Shown here piece after piece: positions 18,027-26,383 of a DNA stretch of 36,905 nt; position 1 is the first letter of the stretch; every line of letters starts with the position of its first letter. Location of the stretch: NCBI GenBank assembly GCA_007133495.1, contig SLMS01000054.1, positions 1-36,905 of the forward strand, in the 5' to 3' direction. The translations under genes and the position numbers were made by a program. Source of the DNA: Candidatus Sumerlaeota bacterium (GTDB lineage Bacteria; Sumerlaeota; Sumerlaeia; SLMS01). A model generated the notes under the pieces. It saw nothing but the letters and a program-made list of their open reading frames with translations, was not told the DNA's origin and made no database searches.

Positions 18027-19121
18027 TTACCGGCGAATACGGCTCTGCGGGCGGAGGTAGGCGAAAAGGTTCGTGCCGTTGATGAGGCAAATGACAAAAA
18101 CAATCAGGTCGTCTATCGGGCCGGGCACAAGCGTCACGGGAGAAAGCACGTAAAGCACCCCGAAACCGAGCCATGCGGAGCGCCGCACCACCGTGAAGCC
18201 GGTCTCCATGGCGTCCGACGCCGGATCGTGCAGAAGGCGGTGACCGGGGAGCACGTCCCGGGCCACGGGGTCGAAGTCCACCAGCCGGAAGTCCATCAGT
18301 TCCGCAAAATAGCGCGGATCATTTTCGAGATAGAGCTTCGTTTCGCCCGTCGTCAGGCTGCCCTGACGAACGAGCTCCCGCAGGAAATCGAGCTGTGCCG
18401 GCCGCAAGTGCCTCTTCAGACGGTCCGGCACCAGCAGCGGCGTCTCCCACTGCGTATAGACGAACAGCCCGAGAAACGCAAAACCCGCGATTGTTTCCGC
18501 CGAGGGATAGAACAGCAGGCAAATCGCCGTCAGAACGATCGCCACCAGCAGCACCCCCGCCCGCCGGTTCCTTCCGCTGCCGAAAACGAGAATGACCAGC
18601 GTCAGAAGGAGAAAGAAAAACGAGAGGATGCCCCTGAACAGTGCCAGGGCGATCCCCATGCCGGGAATCGCCTCGATCGACCGCACCAACTCCAGCAACG
18701 CCCCCTCCACCAGCGCCGGGAGCACGCTCTCTCCCAGCGCGGGATTGAGCGCCGCCGCCACCGGGATGCTCAGCGTCAGCGTCAGCGCGATATACAGCCA
18801 TTGCTGTGTCCTCCGCCGCCAGTCCCCCAGCGCGCGCCAGTTGAACACCAGCGTCATCACCATGATCGCCGTCAGCAGAAACCCCGCGATGCCAAAAAAG
18901 CCGCGCTCCCACGGAAAGCCGAGTGCCTCACGGAAAAACAGCAATGCACCCAGCAGGAGGCCCGTGCGGTAGAGCACCTCGAACGGGCGCAGCTCCCCGC
19001 GCTCGTCCACCGGGGAGTCGTAGGGGAGAGGCCCGGCCAGCTCCCCTTCCGGCCTCGGCGCGAGTTCGTGCGTGGGGCGCTTTTCGATTTCGCCGGTCTG
19101 TCCGGGGTCGGCGGCACTCAT
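18027..19121 (-). CDS. Polytopic membrane protein with C-terminal DUF1232/YkvA-like motif
   Basis: 364 residues. About seven hydrophobic segments are seen between residues ~50 and ~245 (for example G-F-L-L-T-A-I-M-V-M-T-L-V-F and L-V-A-I-V-L-T-A-I-C-L-L-F), then a soluble stretch rich in charged residues, then Y-V-L-S-P-V-T-L-V-P-G-P-I-D-D-L-I-V-F near the C-terminus. The Y-x-L-S-P-x-x-L-x-P ... D-D phrase is the hallmark of the short DUF1232 (YkvA) domain, here joined to a much longer membrane protein. The role of DUF1232 is not established. Nine nt downstream of the gene ending at 19131; the pair form an operon. Confidence 0.75.
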   Translation of the reverse strand: MSAADPGQTGEIEKRPTHELAPRPEGELAGPLPYDSPVDERGELRPFEVLYRTGLLLGALLFFREALGFPWERGFFGIAGFLLTAIMVMTLVFNWRALGDWRRRTQQWLYIALTLTLSIPVAAALNPALGESVLPALVEGALLELVRSIEAIPGMGIALALFRGILSFFFLLLTLVILVFGSGRNRRAGVLLVAIVLTAICLLFYPSAETIAGFAFLGLFVYTQWETPLLVPDRLKRHLRPAQLDFLRELVRQGSLTTGETKLYLENDPRYFAELMDFRLVDFDPVARDVLPGHRLLHDPASDAMETGFTVVRRSAWLGFGVLYVLSPVTLVPGPIDDLIVFVICLINGTNLFAYLRPQSRIRR

Positions 19122-19130
19122 GGGTGGCGG

Positions 19131-20207
19131 TCAGTTCCCCCGGCGGGGGGGCGAATCGTGGACGGGACTTCCCCGCCGGCCGTCCCAGGTGTTCGAATCG
19201 CTCCCGGTCAGGGGAAGCGACGGCCCGTGAATCGCCCGGTTTGCCTGGCGGATTTTCTCGACAAGGCGTTCGACCACCGGCCGCGCACGCGGGCTGATCG
19301 CCTCCAGCCGGTACCAGTCCCCGGGCGGCACAACCAGCCGCAAGGCCGCCTGATAGGCACTCCGCCCCGTGCGTATCTTCAGCGTATCGGTCCCCACAAG
19401 GCCGCCCGCCCAGCCGGTCCCCTCCTCGACGAGTGCGTCTCCGAATTGCTCGTACAGCCGCGCCCCCGCCACGCGGACCTCCACGTCGTAGGGGGTTCTG
19501 GACTCGGGGCCGAGCAGCCGCAGGATCAGGTCCGTGTTGCGCTGCAGGCTGTTGAGGTCGCTGGCGCGGAAAAGTAGCTGCTCGGCCCGGGCGACGCGCA
19601 GCTCGTGGAGCAATTCCGGATGCTGCCTTGCGGCCGGTTCCAGCTCCCCCTCCAGCCGGCCAAGCCGCTCCTCCAGACTCATCGACCGCACACCCAGCCG
19701 GGCTTCCGATACCGCCACGAGCCCCCGCACCACCGGATGGTTGCGGGTTTCCGGGCTTGGATGGGCGTCCACCCGCTCGATCACCTCCGCCCAGTCGCCC
19801 CGGCCATAGAGCGCTTCGAGCTGCGCCACGAAGTCCCGCTGGTCCCGCGAAAGCCGCGTATCGGCAAACGGAAGCGGGGCGATCCCCGAAAGGCTGCGCG
19901 GCTCGCGCTGCGCCACCGTGCCGAAACCGGCCGGAAGCCGCTCGCTCATGACGTCGAAGTATTTGAAACCGCCGTACAGCGCGAGAACAAGGAACGGCAG
20001 CGCCGCCTTGAACCAGATCGCCCGGCGGGCGCGCCGGCGCTCTCCCGCGTCGTCAGCCGGACCCGCCGGAGCGGGCAGGTTCGAATCCTCCCGAGTGACC
20101 AGAATCTCGTCCCAGCTCTGCACCTCGGACGCACGGGAGCGCGATTCCGGCTCCTCCGCAGGGCCGGATTCTCTTTCTCGTTGGACCGGGCGCTGGGATT
20201 CGGACAT
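19131..20207 (-). CDS. Single-pass membrane protein with helical-repeat extracytoplasmic domain
   Basis: 358 residues from the ATG at 20207 (M-S-E-S-Q-R-P); the frame is open for another 74 codons but that part is not protein-like and would overlap the divergent gene. A charged N-terminus is followed by one membrane helix (W-F-K-A-A-L-P-F-L-V-L-A-L-Y-G-G-F) about residues 65-85. The rest is mostly alpha-helical, with L-E-A-L-Y-G-R-G-D-W-A-E-V-I and L-L-H-E-L-R-V-A-R-A-E-Q-L-L-F suggesting degenerate TPR-like repeats. No catalytic motif. Probably a bitopic protein whose helical domain lies outside the cytoplasm. It is first in an operon with the DUF1232-like gene and divergent, 26 nt apart, from the O-antigen-ligase-like gene. 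No known family recognised. Confidence 0.65.
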   Translation of the reverse strand: MSESQRPVQRERESGPAEEPESRSRASEVQSWDEILVTREDSNLPAPAGPADDAGERRRARRAIWFKAALPFLVLALYGGFKYFDVMSERLPAGFGTVAQREPRSLSGIAPLPFADTRLSRDQRDFVAQLEALYGRGDWAEVIERVDAHPSPETRNHPVVRGLVAVSEARLGVRSMSLEERLGRLEGELEPAARQHPELLHELRVARAEQLLFRASDLNSLQRNTDLILRLLGPESRTPYDVEVRVAGARLYEQFGDALVEEGTGWAGGLVGTDTLKIRTGRSAYQAALRLVVPPGDWYRLEAISPRARPVVERLVEKIRQANRAIHGPSLPLTGSDSNTWDGRRGSPVHDSPPRRGN

Positions 20208-20233
20208 ACTTCGTTCCGGTTGCCGGGGTTGGA

Positions 20234-22084
20234 GTGCGGCGCTCCCATCGGCCAAAGCCTCTTGCGCGCCAGCGATCTTGTGCAACCTCATTCCCTTTCC
20301 CGGAAGGCCGTCAAGGCCGCCGGAGTACCCGGCCTCCCGGAGCGCCGCAGTTGTCTGTTCGCGCAGCACCCAGTCCGCCCGCCCCCCAACCGGCCAAACC
20401 GCGCACACAAGCCCGCGCGGAGGGAACACCGCCGCGCGCCAGCCCCCGGAAGCAAAGCCGCGCGCTCATCATCCCGGAGGCCATCGGCGCCGTCTTCCTC
20501 GGACTAATCGGGGTTCTCGTTCCCATCTTCGTCCTTCCTGCGCATGTCCTGACCGACTTCCAGCCCGCCCGCTCAGCCATGATCCACGCCAAGTGGATCG
20601 TTTTCCAAAGCCTCGCGGTGCTCACGGTATTGGTGGGAGCAATCGCCCTCTTCACACCCCTGTGGCGAAGGTACCTCCAACCACAGGTGCTGCTGGTCCT
20701 TGTGCCGCTGATGCTGTTTTTCCTCTGGGGCGTGCTTGCCGCACTTTTCAGCCCTTCGCCCTCCCCGAGTCTCACAGTCTGGACTCCACATCTGCTCGCC
20801 GGGTTGGCCGTCGCCATGGCGCCGTTGTTCCTCGCCCGCCCCCTGTGGACCCGGATTTTCCTCATCGGCGTCCTCATCTCGGGGACCGGGATCACGCTCA
20901 TCGGCGTCGTCAGCAGCCTGGGGTTCTACGGGTTCAACGAGTTCATCTACGGCATGGACCCGCGGGCGCTTGTGGAAGCGACCGACGACGAAAGGGTGGT
21001 CCGCCGCGTCGTCGAAGGCGGCATGGCCCGCTCCGCCTCCATCAGCACCCTGGCCAACCCCGAGTACGCGGGCAGCTTCGCCGCCGTGATTGCCGCAATC
21101 GGTGCGGTGTTTCTGTTCGACGGAACGCCCCACCTCCGGCGCAAGAAACTATGGCGCATGGTGGCCCTCGCTGTCATCGCCCTGGCGCTGCTCCACCTGG
21201 CCTTCAGCGGCAGCCGGCAGCCTTGGGTGGCGATCACGCTGGCGGCGATGCTCCGCCTGGCGCTGGAGCTGCGGCTGCCTGCCGCGCCGCTCGCAGGGGG
21301 TTTCTGTGTGCTCCTCCTGACCGCGCTTTTCGTCGGGATCGTTCCGGCCGCGGGGCTGGCGGTCCTCCTCGGTGCCGCCGGCCTCGTCTGGTCGTGGCGG
21401 ACCGGGGCGCTCGGTGAGGCGCTCAGCGGCGGGTTCACCTTCAACAAGTCCATCGTCTTCGGGACTCCCGTGGTGCTGGGGGTGCTCATGGTGGCGTTTT
21501 CCACCCCTGGGCCGTGGAACCCGACGGGGCTGCGCGTGATGCAGCGCTTCGCCGACGTGACGCGCGCCGACGACCAGTCCGTCCGCGAGCGGAGCGTCAT
21601 GTATATGCTTGCCTCGGACATGGTCCGCCAGCGGCCCGTCTTCGGCGTCGGCCCGGGGCGCTATACGAACGAGTTCAGCCCCTCCCTTGCCCGCATCATC
21701 CGCGAAGACGAAAGCGGCGCCGTCTATACAGCGCGCCACCGCATCGGCAACCGCATCGCCGAGCAGACGCACAACGACTACCTCCAGATTGCGTCCGAAC
21801 TCGGCCTGCCCGCGCTCGTCTTCTTCCTCTCGGCGATGCTCGCCCTTCAGGCGGGTCTGTGGAGAATTGCCCGCCGGATGGGTGATCCGCGCCGGCTGCC
21901 TGCACTCGTCGTCTTCTGCGCCATCATTACCTTCCTTGGGATCATGTTCACCAGTTTTCCCCTGCACATGCCCAGCCGCGGGGCGCTCTTCTGGTCGCTG
22001 GTGGCCGCAGGCATAGGCCTGCTTGCGGCAGGCCGGCAGCCACTCTCTTCCCGAACCAGGGAGGAACCGAGTGCGGGCACCTGA
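20234..22084 (+). CDS. O-antigen ligase/Wzy-family membrane protein
   Basis: 616 residues from GTG at 20234; the first ~75 residues are basic and Pro/Ala-rich and may not all be translated (another start around codon 80 is possible). About 12 hydrophobic helices follow. Wzy_C-type marks: F-S-G-S-R-Q-P-W-V-A (the conserved S-G-S-R before a helix), a large periplasmic loop ~365-430 with G-V-G-P-G-R-Y, and T-H-N-D-Y-L-Q-I-A-S-E-L-G, the H-N-x-Y-L-x-x-x-x-E-x-G signature of the family. Such proteins either polymerise lipid-linked glycan repeats (Wzy) or attach glycan to lipid A core or protein (WaaL, PglL). Which one cannot be told from sequence. The next gene starts 14 nt inside this one, so the two are coupled. 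Confidence 0.85.
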   Translation: MRRSHRPKPLARQRSCATSFPFPEGRQGRRSTRPPGAPQLSVRAAPSPPAPQPAKPRTQARAEGTPPRASPRKQSRALIIPEAIGAVFLGLIGVLVPIFVLPAHVLTDFQPARSAMIHAKWIVFQSLAVLTVLVGAIALFTPLWRRYLQPQVLLVLVPLMLFFLWGVLAALFSPSPSPSLTVWTPHLLAGLAVAMAPLFLARPLWTRIFLIGVLISGTGITLIGVVSSLGFYGFNEFIYGMDPRALVEATDDERVVRRVVEGGMARSASISTLANPEYAGSFAAVIAAIGAVFLFDGTPHLRRKKLWRMVALAVIALALLHLAFSGSRQPWVAITLAAMLRLALELRLPAAPLAGGFCVLLLTALFVGIVPAAGLAVLLGAAGLVWSWRTGALGEALSGGFTFNKSIVFGTPVVLGVLMVAFSTPGPWNPTGLRVMQRFADVTRADDQSVRERSVMYMLASDMVRQRPVFGVGPGRYTNEFSPSLARIIREDESGAVYTARHRIGNRIAEQTHNDYLQIASELGLPALVFFLSAMLALQAGLWRIARRMGDPRRLPALVVFCAIITFLGIMFTSFPLHMPSRGALFWSLVAAGIGLLAAGRQPLSSRTREEPSAGT

Positions 22085-23534
22085 CAGCGGGCCACAATTT
22101 CTCCCGGCGCTGATACTTCTTCCCCTGTGCGCATTCGTCGCGTTCCTTGCGCTGGCGGACTGGTTTTTCCCGTTTCCCTCTCTCGTTTTGCGCGATTGGT
22201 GGTGGGGCGGCCTCCAGCTATGGGATTTCCCCACCCTCTATCGCCTCTCACCGGCTCTGCTCCCCCTTGCCGTGCTCCTTCTGCCGGACCGTCAGCTCGG
22301 TGAAGTGCTCGGCGTTTTCCGCCGCGCCGCAGCCGCCATTCCCCGCATTCTTTTCCATCCGGTGGCGCTGCTGTGTGTGGCGATTCTCGGGCTGTGGGTT
22401 TTTCGCTCGGTCGCCCTCGCCTACGGCGACGCCATTTTCTACGCCGAGGATGTCATCCCCCGCGAAGCATTCTCCGAACGCGGCGTCCTCATCCGGTATG
22501 ACTCGATCGGCGCGACGTTGCTCTACTCCCTCGGCTACCGGCTCACGCACCTTTGGTTCGCTTTCGACGTCGTGACCGCTTTCAACGTCCTCGGGCTGCT
22601 CGCCCCGCTCGGATTTCTCGTCTGGGTCTATATGAACCGGGCGAAGGACCGCCTCCTCGGCGGAGCGCTCGCGGTAACGCTGCTGCTCGCGGGCAACTGG
22701 TCGCAGCACACCCTCGGGCCGGTCGAGTACTACGTCCAGATACTCATCGCCGTGGCCGTCTTTGCCATACTCGGTGTCGAGGCACTCCGCGGCCGCGAGC
22801 CACTCTGGAAGCCGGCGCTGGCGTTTTCCCTCGGGGCGTTTTTCCACCTCATGATCGGGTGGATATTCCCCGCATTGCTCTATTTATTGTGGAAGCGCTG
22901 GCGCCATGAAAGCAGTACCCTGCGGATATACGCCCTTGCTGCCATGTTTATCCCGGCTTTCCTCACCGGCTCCATCGCCTATTATTTTGGCTTCGACCTG
23001 AGCTACATGGCCGAAAGCCACGCCATCGAGGGCAAGCTCATCCCCTTCATCGACCCCACGCACCCCTACACAGGGGCCAACTATCAGTACAGCACCTTCG
23101 ACCCGCAGCACCTGGTGCATATCCTGACGCAGATGCTGCTGATGGGCTGGCCGGGAGTGATCCTCCTCGCGGCCGGTGCTCCGTATATACGCTGGCGCTC
23201 CTTCGTGCGCGAACCGGACGGGGTCTTTCTGCTCATTATTCTCGCCGCCACGGTGGCCTTCAATTTCCTGTGGAACCCCGACCTCCGCTTCTGGCGCGAT
23301 CAGGACCTCTTCGCGTGGATCGGGCTGGCGCTCTGCCTGGCGGGTATATACGCTGTCACCGGGCCGCCCGGAGCCGGCATGATGGGAAACACCCGGAAAC
23401 GTCTGCTCCTTGCAGCGCTGGCCGGAGGAATCGCCTGGCGGCTCGGCGTCATGGTCCACCACAGCATTCTTTCGGAAAACTACCTCCACCCGGAGGCGCT
23501 CAGCCTGGACAGGCTGGGGCCGTGGATATATTGA
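22071..23534 (+). CDS. Polytopic membrane protein, possible GT-C glycosyltransferase
   Basis: 487 residues; GTG at 22071 with GGGAGGA upstream, overlapping the end of the preceding gene by 14 nt. About 11 hydrophobic segments. After the third there is an extracytoplasmic-type loop with Y-G-D-A-I-F-Y-A-E-D-V-I-P-R, in the place where GT-C enzymes carry acidic D/E pairs; a later loop holds Y-F-G-F-D-L-S-Y-M-A-E-S. This would fit a lipid-phosphate-sugar-dependent glycosyltransferase working with the ligase-like partner, but no named family is recognised. It ends 6 nt from the convergent ABC permease gene. Confidence 0.6.
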   Translation: MRAPDSGPQFLPALILLPLCAFVAFLALADWFFPFPSLVLRDWWWGGLQLWDFPTLYRLSPALLPLAVLLLPDRQLGEVLGVFRRAAAAIPRILFHPVALLCVAILGLWVFRSVALAYGDAIFYAEDVIPREAFSERGVLIRYDSIGATLLYSLGYRLTHLWFAFDVVTAFNVLGLLAPLGFLVWVYMNRAKDRLLGGALAVTLLLAGNWSQHTLGPVEYYVQILIAVAVFAILGVEALRGREPLWKPALAFSLGAFFHLMIGWIFPALLYLLWKRWRHESSTLRIYALAAMFIPAFLTGSIAYYFGFDLSYMAESHAIEGKLIPFIDPTHPYTGANYQYSTFDPQHLVHILTQMLLMGWPGVILLAAGAPYIRWRSFVREPDGVFLLIILAATVAFNFLWNPDLRFWRDQDLFAWIGLALCLAGIYAVTGPPGAGMMGNTRKRLLLAALAGGIAWRLGVMVHHSILSENYLHPEALSLDRLGPWIY

Positions 23535-23540
23535 CCGCCT

Positions 23541-24356
23541 CTACTTTTCCAGGCCCCACCGCCGGCGGACGATCCGCTCCAGGTTCCCGAAAATCAGCGT
23601 GTCCACCGTCAGCCCGATCGCGAGAATCGTAAAGATTGCCGCAAACATCAGCGGCATGTTGCTGAACTGCCGGCCCGTCTCCAGCAAATTGCCCACGCCA
23701 AGAATGTCCTGACGGATCAGCTCCGCCGCCATCAGGCTCCGCCAGGCGAAAGTCCACCCGATCTTCAACCCCCCGATAAGCTCCGGCAGCGCGGCAAAGA
23801 AAAGCACATCCCGCGAAAGCACCACCCGCCTCGCCCCAAGCACCCTGCCGACCTTCGTATATATCGGCGGAATGTTGCGGATCGCGCTCTCCGTCGTGAT
23901 CGCGATGGAAAAAAGTGCCCCGAGAATAATCACCGCGATGACCGCGCCCTCGTTCAGCCCCACCCAGATGAGTGCAAACGGCAGCCAGCAGATGCTCGGC
24001 AGCGATTGCAGCGAGAGGAACAGCGAGCCCAGCGTCTGCTTCACAAGCCAGCTCCGCGCAAGCAGCACGCCTATCGCAATCCCGCCGACTATCGAAATGC
24101 CGTACCCGATGAACATGCGGGAAAGGCTCAGCCGCAGGGAATGGAAGAGCGTTCCATCCCCCACCACACGCACGAACTCGGATGCCACCTCCAGCGGGCT
24201 CGGCAACAGGTAGCTCGGAATATCCGTGACCATTGTCGCCACCTGCCAGGCGAACACCAGGAAGAGCAGGAAGCCGAGCCGCGTGGCAATATTCTGGTAG
24301 ATACCCGCACCGCCGTTTCCGGCCGGCTGTGCAGGAGACAAGGTACCCTGGCTCAT
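23541..24356 (-). CDS. ABC transporter permease, NitT/TauT (SsuC) type
   Basis: 271 residues. BPD_transp_1 membrane domain with about six helices; the cytoplasmic coupling (EAA) loop is seen as L-P-S-I-C-W-L-P-F-A-L-I-W-V-G-L-N-E-G and V-V-L-S-R-D-V-L-F-F-A-A-L-P-E-L-I-G-G-L-K-I-G-W-T-F-A-W-R. This is the pattern of sulfonate, taurine, nitrate and pyrimidine-precursor importers. It overlaps the substrate-binding lipoprotein gene by ATGA, last in the order ATPase, binding protein, permease. Substrate is not inferable from the permease. Confidence 0.93.
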   Translation of the reverse strand: MSQGTLSPAQPAGNGGAGIYQNIATRLGFLLFLVFAWQVATMVTDIPSYLLPSPLEVASEFVRVVGDGTLFHSLRLSLSRMFIGYGISIVGGIAIGVLLARSWLVKQTLGSLFLSLQSLPSICWLPFALIWVGLNEGAVIAVIILGALFSIAITTESAIRNIPPIYTKVGRVLGARRVVLSRDVLFFAALPELIGGLKIGWTFAWRSLMAAELIRQDILGVGNLLETGRQFSNMPLMFAAIFTILAIGLTVDTLIFGNLERIVRRRWGLEK

Positions 24357-25411
24357 GGCAATGCGGCCGCCTTCCGTGCAGCGTCCGCCGGCCCGGCCAG
24401 AATATCGTCAAGAATAGCAGGATAAAACAACCTGTCCAATGCTGTCGTCTCCATTCTATAGATGTCCAACTCCCGGCCCCACTGCACGAAGGTCTCAAAA
24501 CTCTCCGTGTGCATTTCCTCCGTGAAGTTAATGTACCGGAGCGACGATTCGATAACCGGCATGGGCAGCTCCTGGCCGGTCAGACGTGCCAGTTCCTCCT
24601 GAAGCAACCCCGAGAGCGCAAACGGGTCCTCCTGCAACTCCCGTGTCAGCGTCACGTGCGCCTCAAGAAATTTCCGGACGTTCTCCGGATACTTCTCGAG
24701 ATAGTCACGCCGTACGATGACGCACGTCATTTCGAGACGTCCCTCCGGCCAGAGGTCCTTCTCCTCCGCGATCAACACAACATAGCCCGCCTCGATCAAC
24801 CGCGAGCCCCACGGCTCCGGAAGCCACGCCGCGTCGAGTTGGTTCTGGCGGAACAGATTATAGATATCCGGATTCGGTATCGGAATGACCTGGGCACTCC
24901 CGCCACGCGTGTGAAGCCGTGAGCCGAGCACCTGCGTCACGTACCTCTTGGCGGAAATGTCCTGCGTGTTTCCAATAGAGGGCGTGGCGACCCGCGCGTC
25001 GCCCAGTTGGTCCAGGCTCGTAATTCCCCGCCCCTTGCTCCCCACAACGAGCACACCATTCTCCGCTCCGCCGGCCACAACGCGAATCTCTTCGCCCCTG
25101 CTCCGCAGGTGCCCGGTAAGCGCCGGCGCCGGACCAACGTAAGCCATGTCCAGGTGCCCGGCAAATATGGCCTCCACGATGAGCGGACCCGCGTTGACGA
25201 TGGTGGACTCGAACTCGATTTCCTCGCCGAGCGCTCTCTCGAAATCGCCCCGCGCCACCCCGATCACTGCCTGCGCGTGCGAAACGTTCGGAAAATACCC
25301 GAGCCGCAAACGGTCTCCCCGCTCCTCCCCCATTTGCCCGCAGGCGGAGAGCGCAGCCACCATCGCGATAAATAATATAATCGCCGTCAGCCGGCCCACG
25401 CTCCCCGTCAT
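24353..25411 (-). CDS. ABC substrate-binding lipoprotein, NitT/TauT (SsuA/NMT1-like) family
   Basis: 352 residues from ATG at 25411, which overlaps the ATPase stop (ATGA). Lipobox L-S-A-C (cysteine at about residue 24). Periplasmic-binding fold type II: L-R-L-G-Y-F-P-N-V-S-H-A-Q-A-V-I-G opens domain 1; M-A-Y-V-G-P-A-P-A-L and V-V-A-G-G-A line the cleft; A-A-W-L-P-E-P-W-G-S-R-L-I is the usual second-lobe signature. The family imports aliphatic sulfonates, taurine, nitrate/bicarbonate, aromatic acids or thiamine precursors; the ligand cannot be read directly. A sulfonate or other small anion is the most general guess. No sulfonate monooxygenase or nitrate reductase gene lies near. Confidence 0.9.
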   Translation of the reverse strand: MTGSVGRLTAIILFIAMVAALSACGQMGEERGDRLRLGYFPNVSHAQAVIGVARGDFERALGEEIEFESTIVNAGPLIVEAIFAGHLDMAYVGPAPALTGHLRSRGEEIRVVAGGAENGVLVVGSKGRGITSLDQLGDARVATPSIGNTQDISAKRYVTQVLGSRLHTRGGSAQVIPIPNPDIYNLFRQNQLDAAWLPEPWGSRLIEAGYVVLIAEEKDLWPEGRLEMTCVIVRRDYLEKYPENVRKFLEAHVTLTRELQEDPFALSGLLQEELARLTGQELPMPVIESSLRYINFTEEMHTESFETFVQWGRELDIYRMETTALDRLFYPAILDDILAGPADAARKAAALP

Positions 25412-26259
25412 ATTCCCTCTCCGAGTGTGAAGCTGTCGCGCTCCCGCTTCTTGCTGTCCTCCGGAGTCCACTCGGGGTCCATCTCGCGGGCCGCCACGCG
25501 GTTTACCTCCTCCTTGATGTCGTCGTGCAGCGCGCGTATCGCGTCGGTGATTTCGGTGGAGTTCTTCTCCCGGGGGTGGCTATACGGCACCCTGGCGATT
25601 TTCTTTATGGAGCCCGGTGCCGCCGTCATGATGAGCACCCGGTCGGCCAGGTACACGGCCTCCGCGAGGTTGTGGGTGACGAAGAGCACCGTCGTGCGTG
25701 TTTCCTGCCAGATTTGCTGCAACTCGTCGTGCAGGAGGTCGCGCGTCTGCGAATCGAGGGCACTGAACGGCTCGTCCATCAGGAGCACCTTCGGTTCGAG
25801 CGCAAACGCACGCGCGATGCTCACCCGCTGGCGCATTCCACCGGAAAGCTCGTGCGGCATCGCGTCGGCAAACCGCGAGAGGTGCACCTTCCGCAGATAC
25901 CTCATTGCCCGCTCGCGTCGCTCCGTCCGGTCCAACCCCCGGAGCTTGAGCCCGTACTCCACGTTCTTCCGCACGGTCATCCACGGCATCAGTCCCGGCT
26001 CCTGGAAGACCACCATGCGGTCCGGTCCCGGCTCGCGCACTGATTTGCCGGCCGCCAGCACCTCTCCGCTCCCCGGTACCTCGAGCCCCGCAAGCAGGTT
26101 CAGCAGCGTGGACTTGCCGCAGCCCGAAGGACCCACGATCGCGAAAAACTCCCCCGACTCGATCCGGAAGGAGATCGGCGACAGCGCTTGGAACGTCTGC
26201 CGGACGCCGCCCTCCACGCGCTGGAACTGCTTTGAAATGTTGCGGAACTCGATATCCAC
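25408..26259 (-). CDS. ABC transporter ATP-binding protein, NitT/TauT (SsuB) type
   Basis: 283 residues, GTG start. Walker A G-P-S-G-C-G-K-S-T (~residues 39-47), Q-loop F-Q-E-P-G-L-M-P-W, signature L-S-G-G-M-R-Q-R, Walker B V-L-L-M-D-E-P, D-loop S-A-L-D and switch V-T-H-N-L-A-E-A-V-Y-L-A-D-R are all intact. It powers the adjacent permease from the cytoplasmic face. The F-Q-E-P-x-L-M-P-W phrase is characteristic of the taurine/sulfonate/nitrate subfamily. A ~40-residue charged C-terminal tail (after residue ~235) is slightly longer than usual. First gene of the three-gene operon; its ribosome-binding region lies in the hairpin at 26267-26310. Confidence 0.95.
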   Translation of the reverse strand: MDIEFRNISKQFQRVEGGVRQTFQALSPISFRIESGEFFAIVGPSGCGKSTLLNLLAGLEVPGSGEVLAAGKSVREPGPDRMVVFQEPGLMPWMTVRKNVEYGLKLRGLDRTERRERAMRYLRKVHLSRFADAMPHELSGGMRQRVSIARAFALEPKVLLMDEPFSALDSQTRDLLHDELQQIWQETRTTVLFVTHNLAEAVYLADRVLIMTAAPGSIKKIARVPYSHPREKNSTEITDAIRALHDDIKEEVNRVAAREMDPEWTPEDSKKRERDSFTLGEGI

Positions 26260-26266
26260 GTTGGCG

Positions 26267-26310
26267 TGCCCTCACTGCCTGATTGCCCGCCCCGTGGGCA
26301 GGGTGAGGCA
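26267..26310 (-). promoter_or_regulatory. Leader hairpin covering the ABC operon ribosome-binding site
   Basis: On the minus strand TGCCTCAC (26310-26303) pairs with GTGAGGGCA (26275-26267, one bulged G), and TGCC (26300-26297) with GGCA (26279-26276), giving a 12-bp interrupted stem. The 3' arm contains the only Shine-Dalgarno-like bases (GAGGG) ahead of the GTG at 26259, so folding would hide them. It does not match the TPP or guanidine-I riboswitch consensus as far as I can compare by eye. Confidence 0.4.
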
Positions 26311-26383
26311 GGGAGCACGCACCCCCGGGGGCGGGTCAACCCCAAAAACCCATCTTTTTAGTAGATTGATCCGGTTCCCCCCA

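Noticed and set aside
18004-18050. GAGCCGT/ACGGCTC stem as a terminator between the GT4 and membrane-protein genes
   Set aside because: The loop is about 27 nt, there is no T-run, and the 3' arm lies inside the convergent coding region.
26260-26383. Known riboswitch (TPP or guanidine-I) ahead of the NitT/TauT-type importer
   Set aside because: I compared the leader with remembered consensus segments and found no match; only a plain hairpin is supported.
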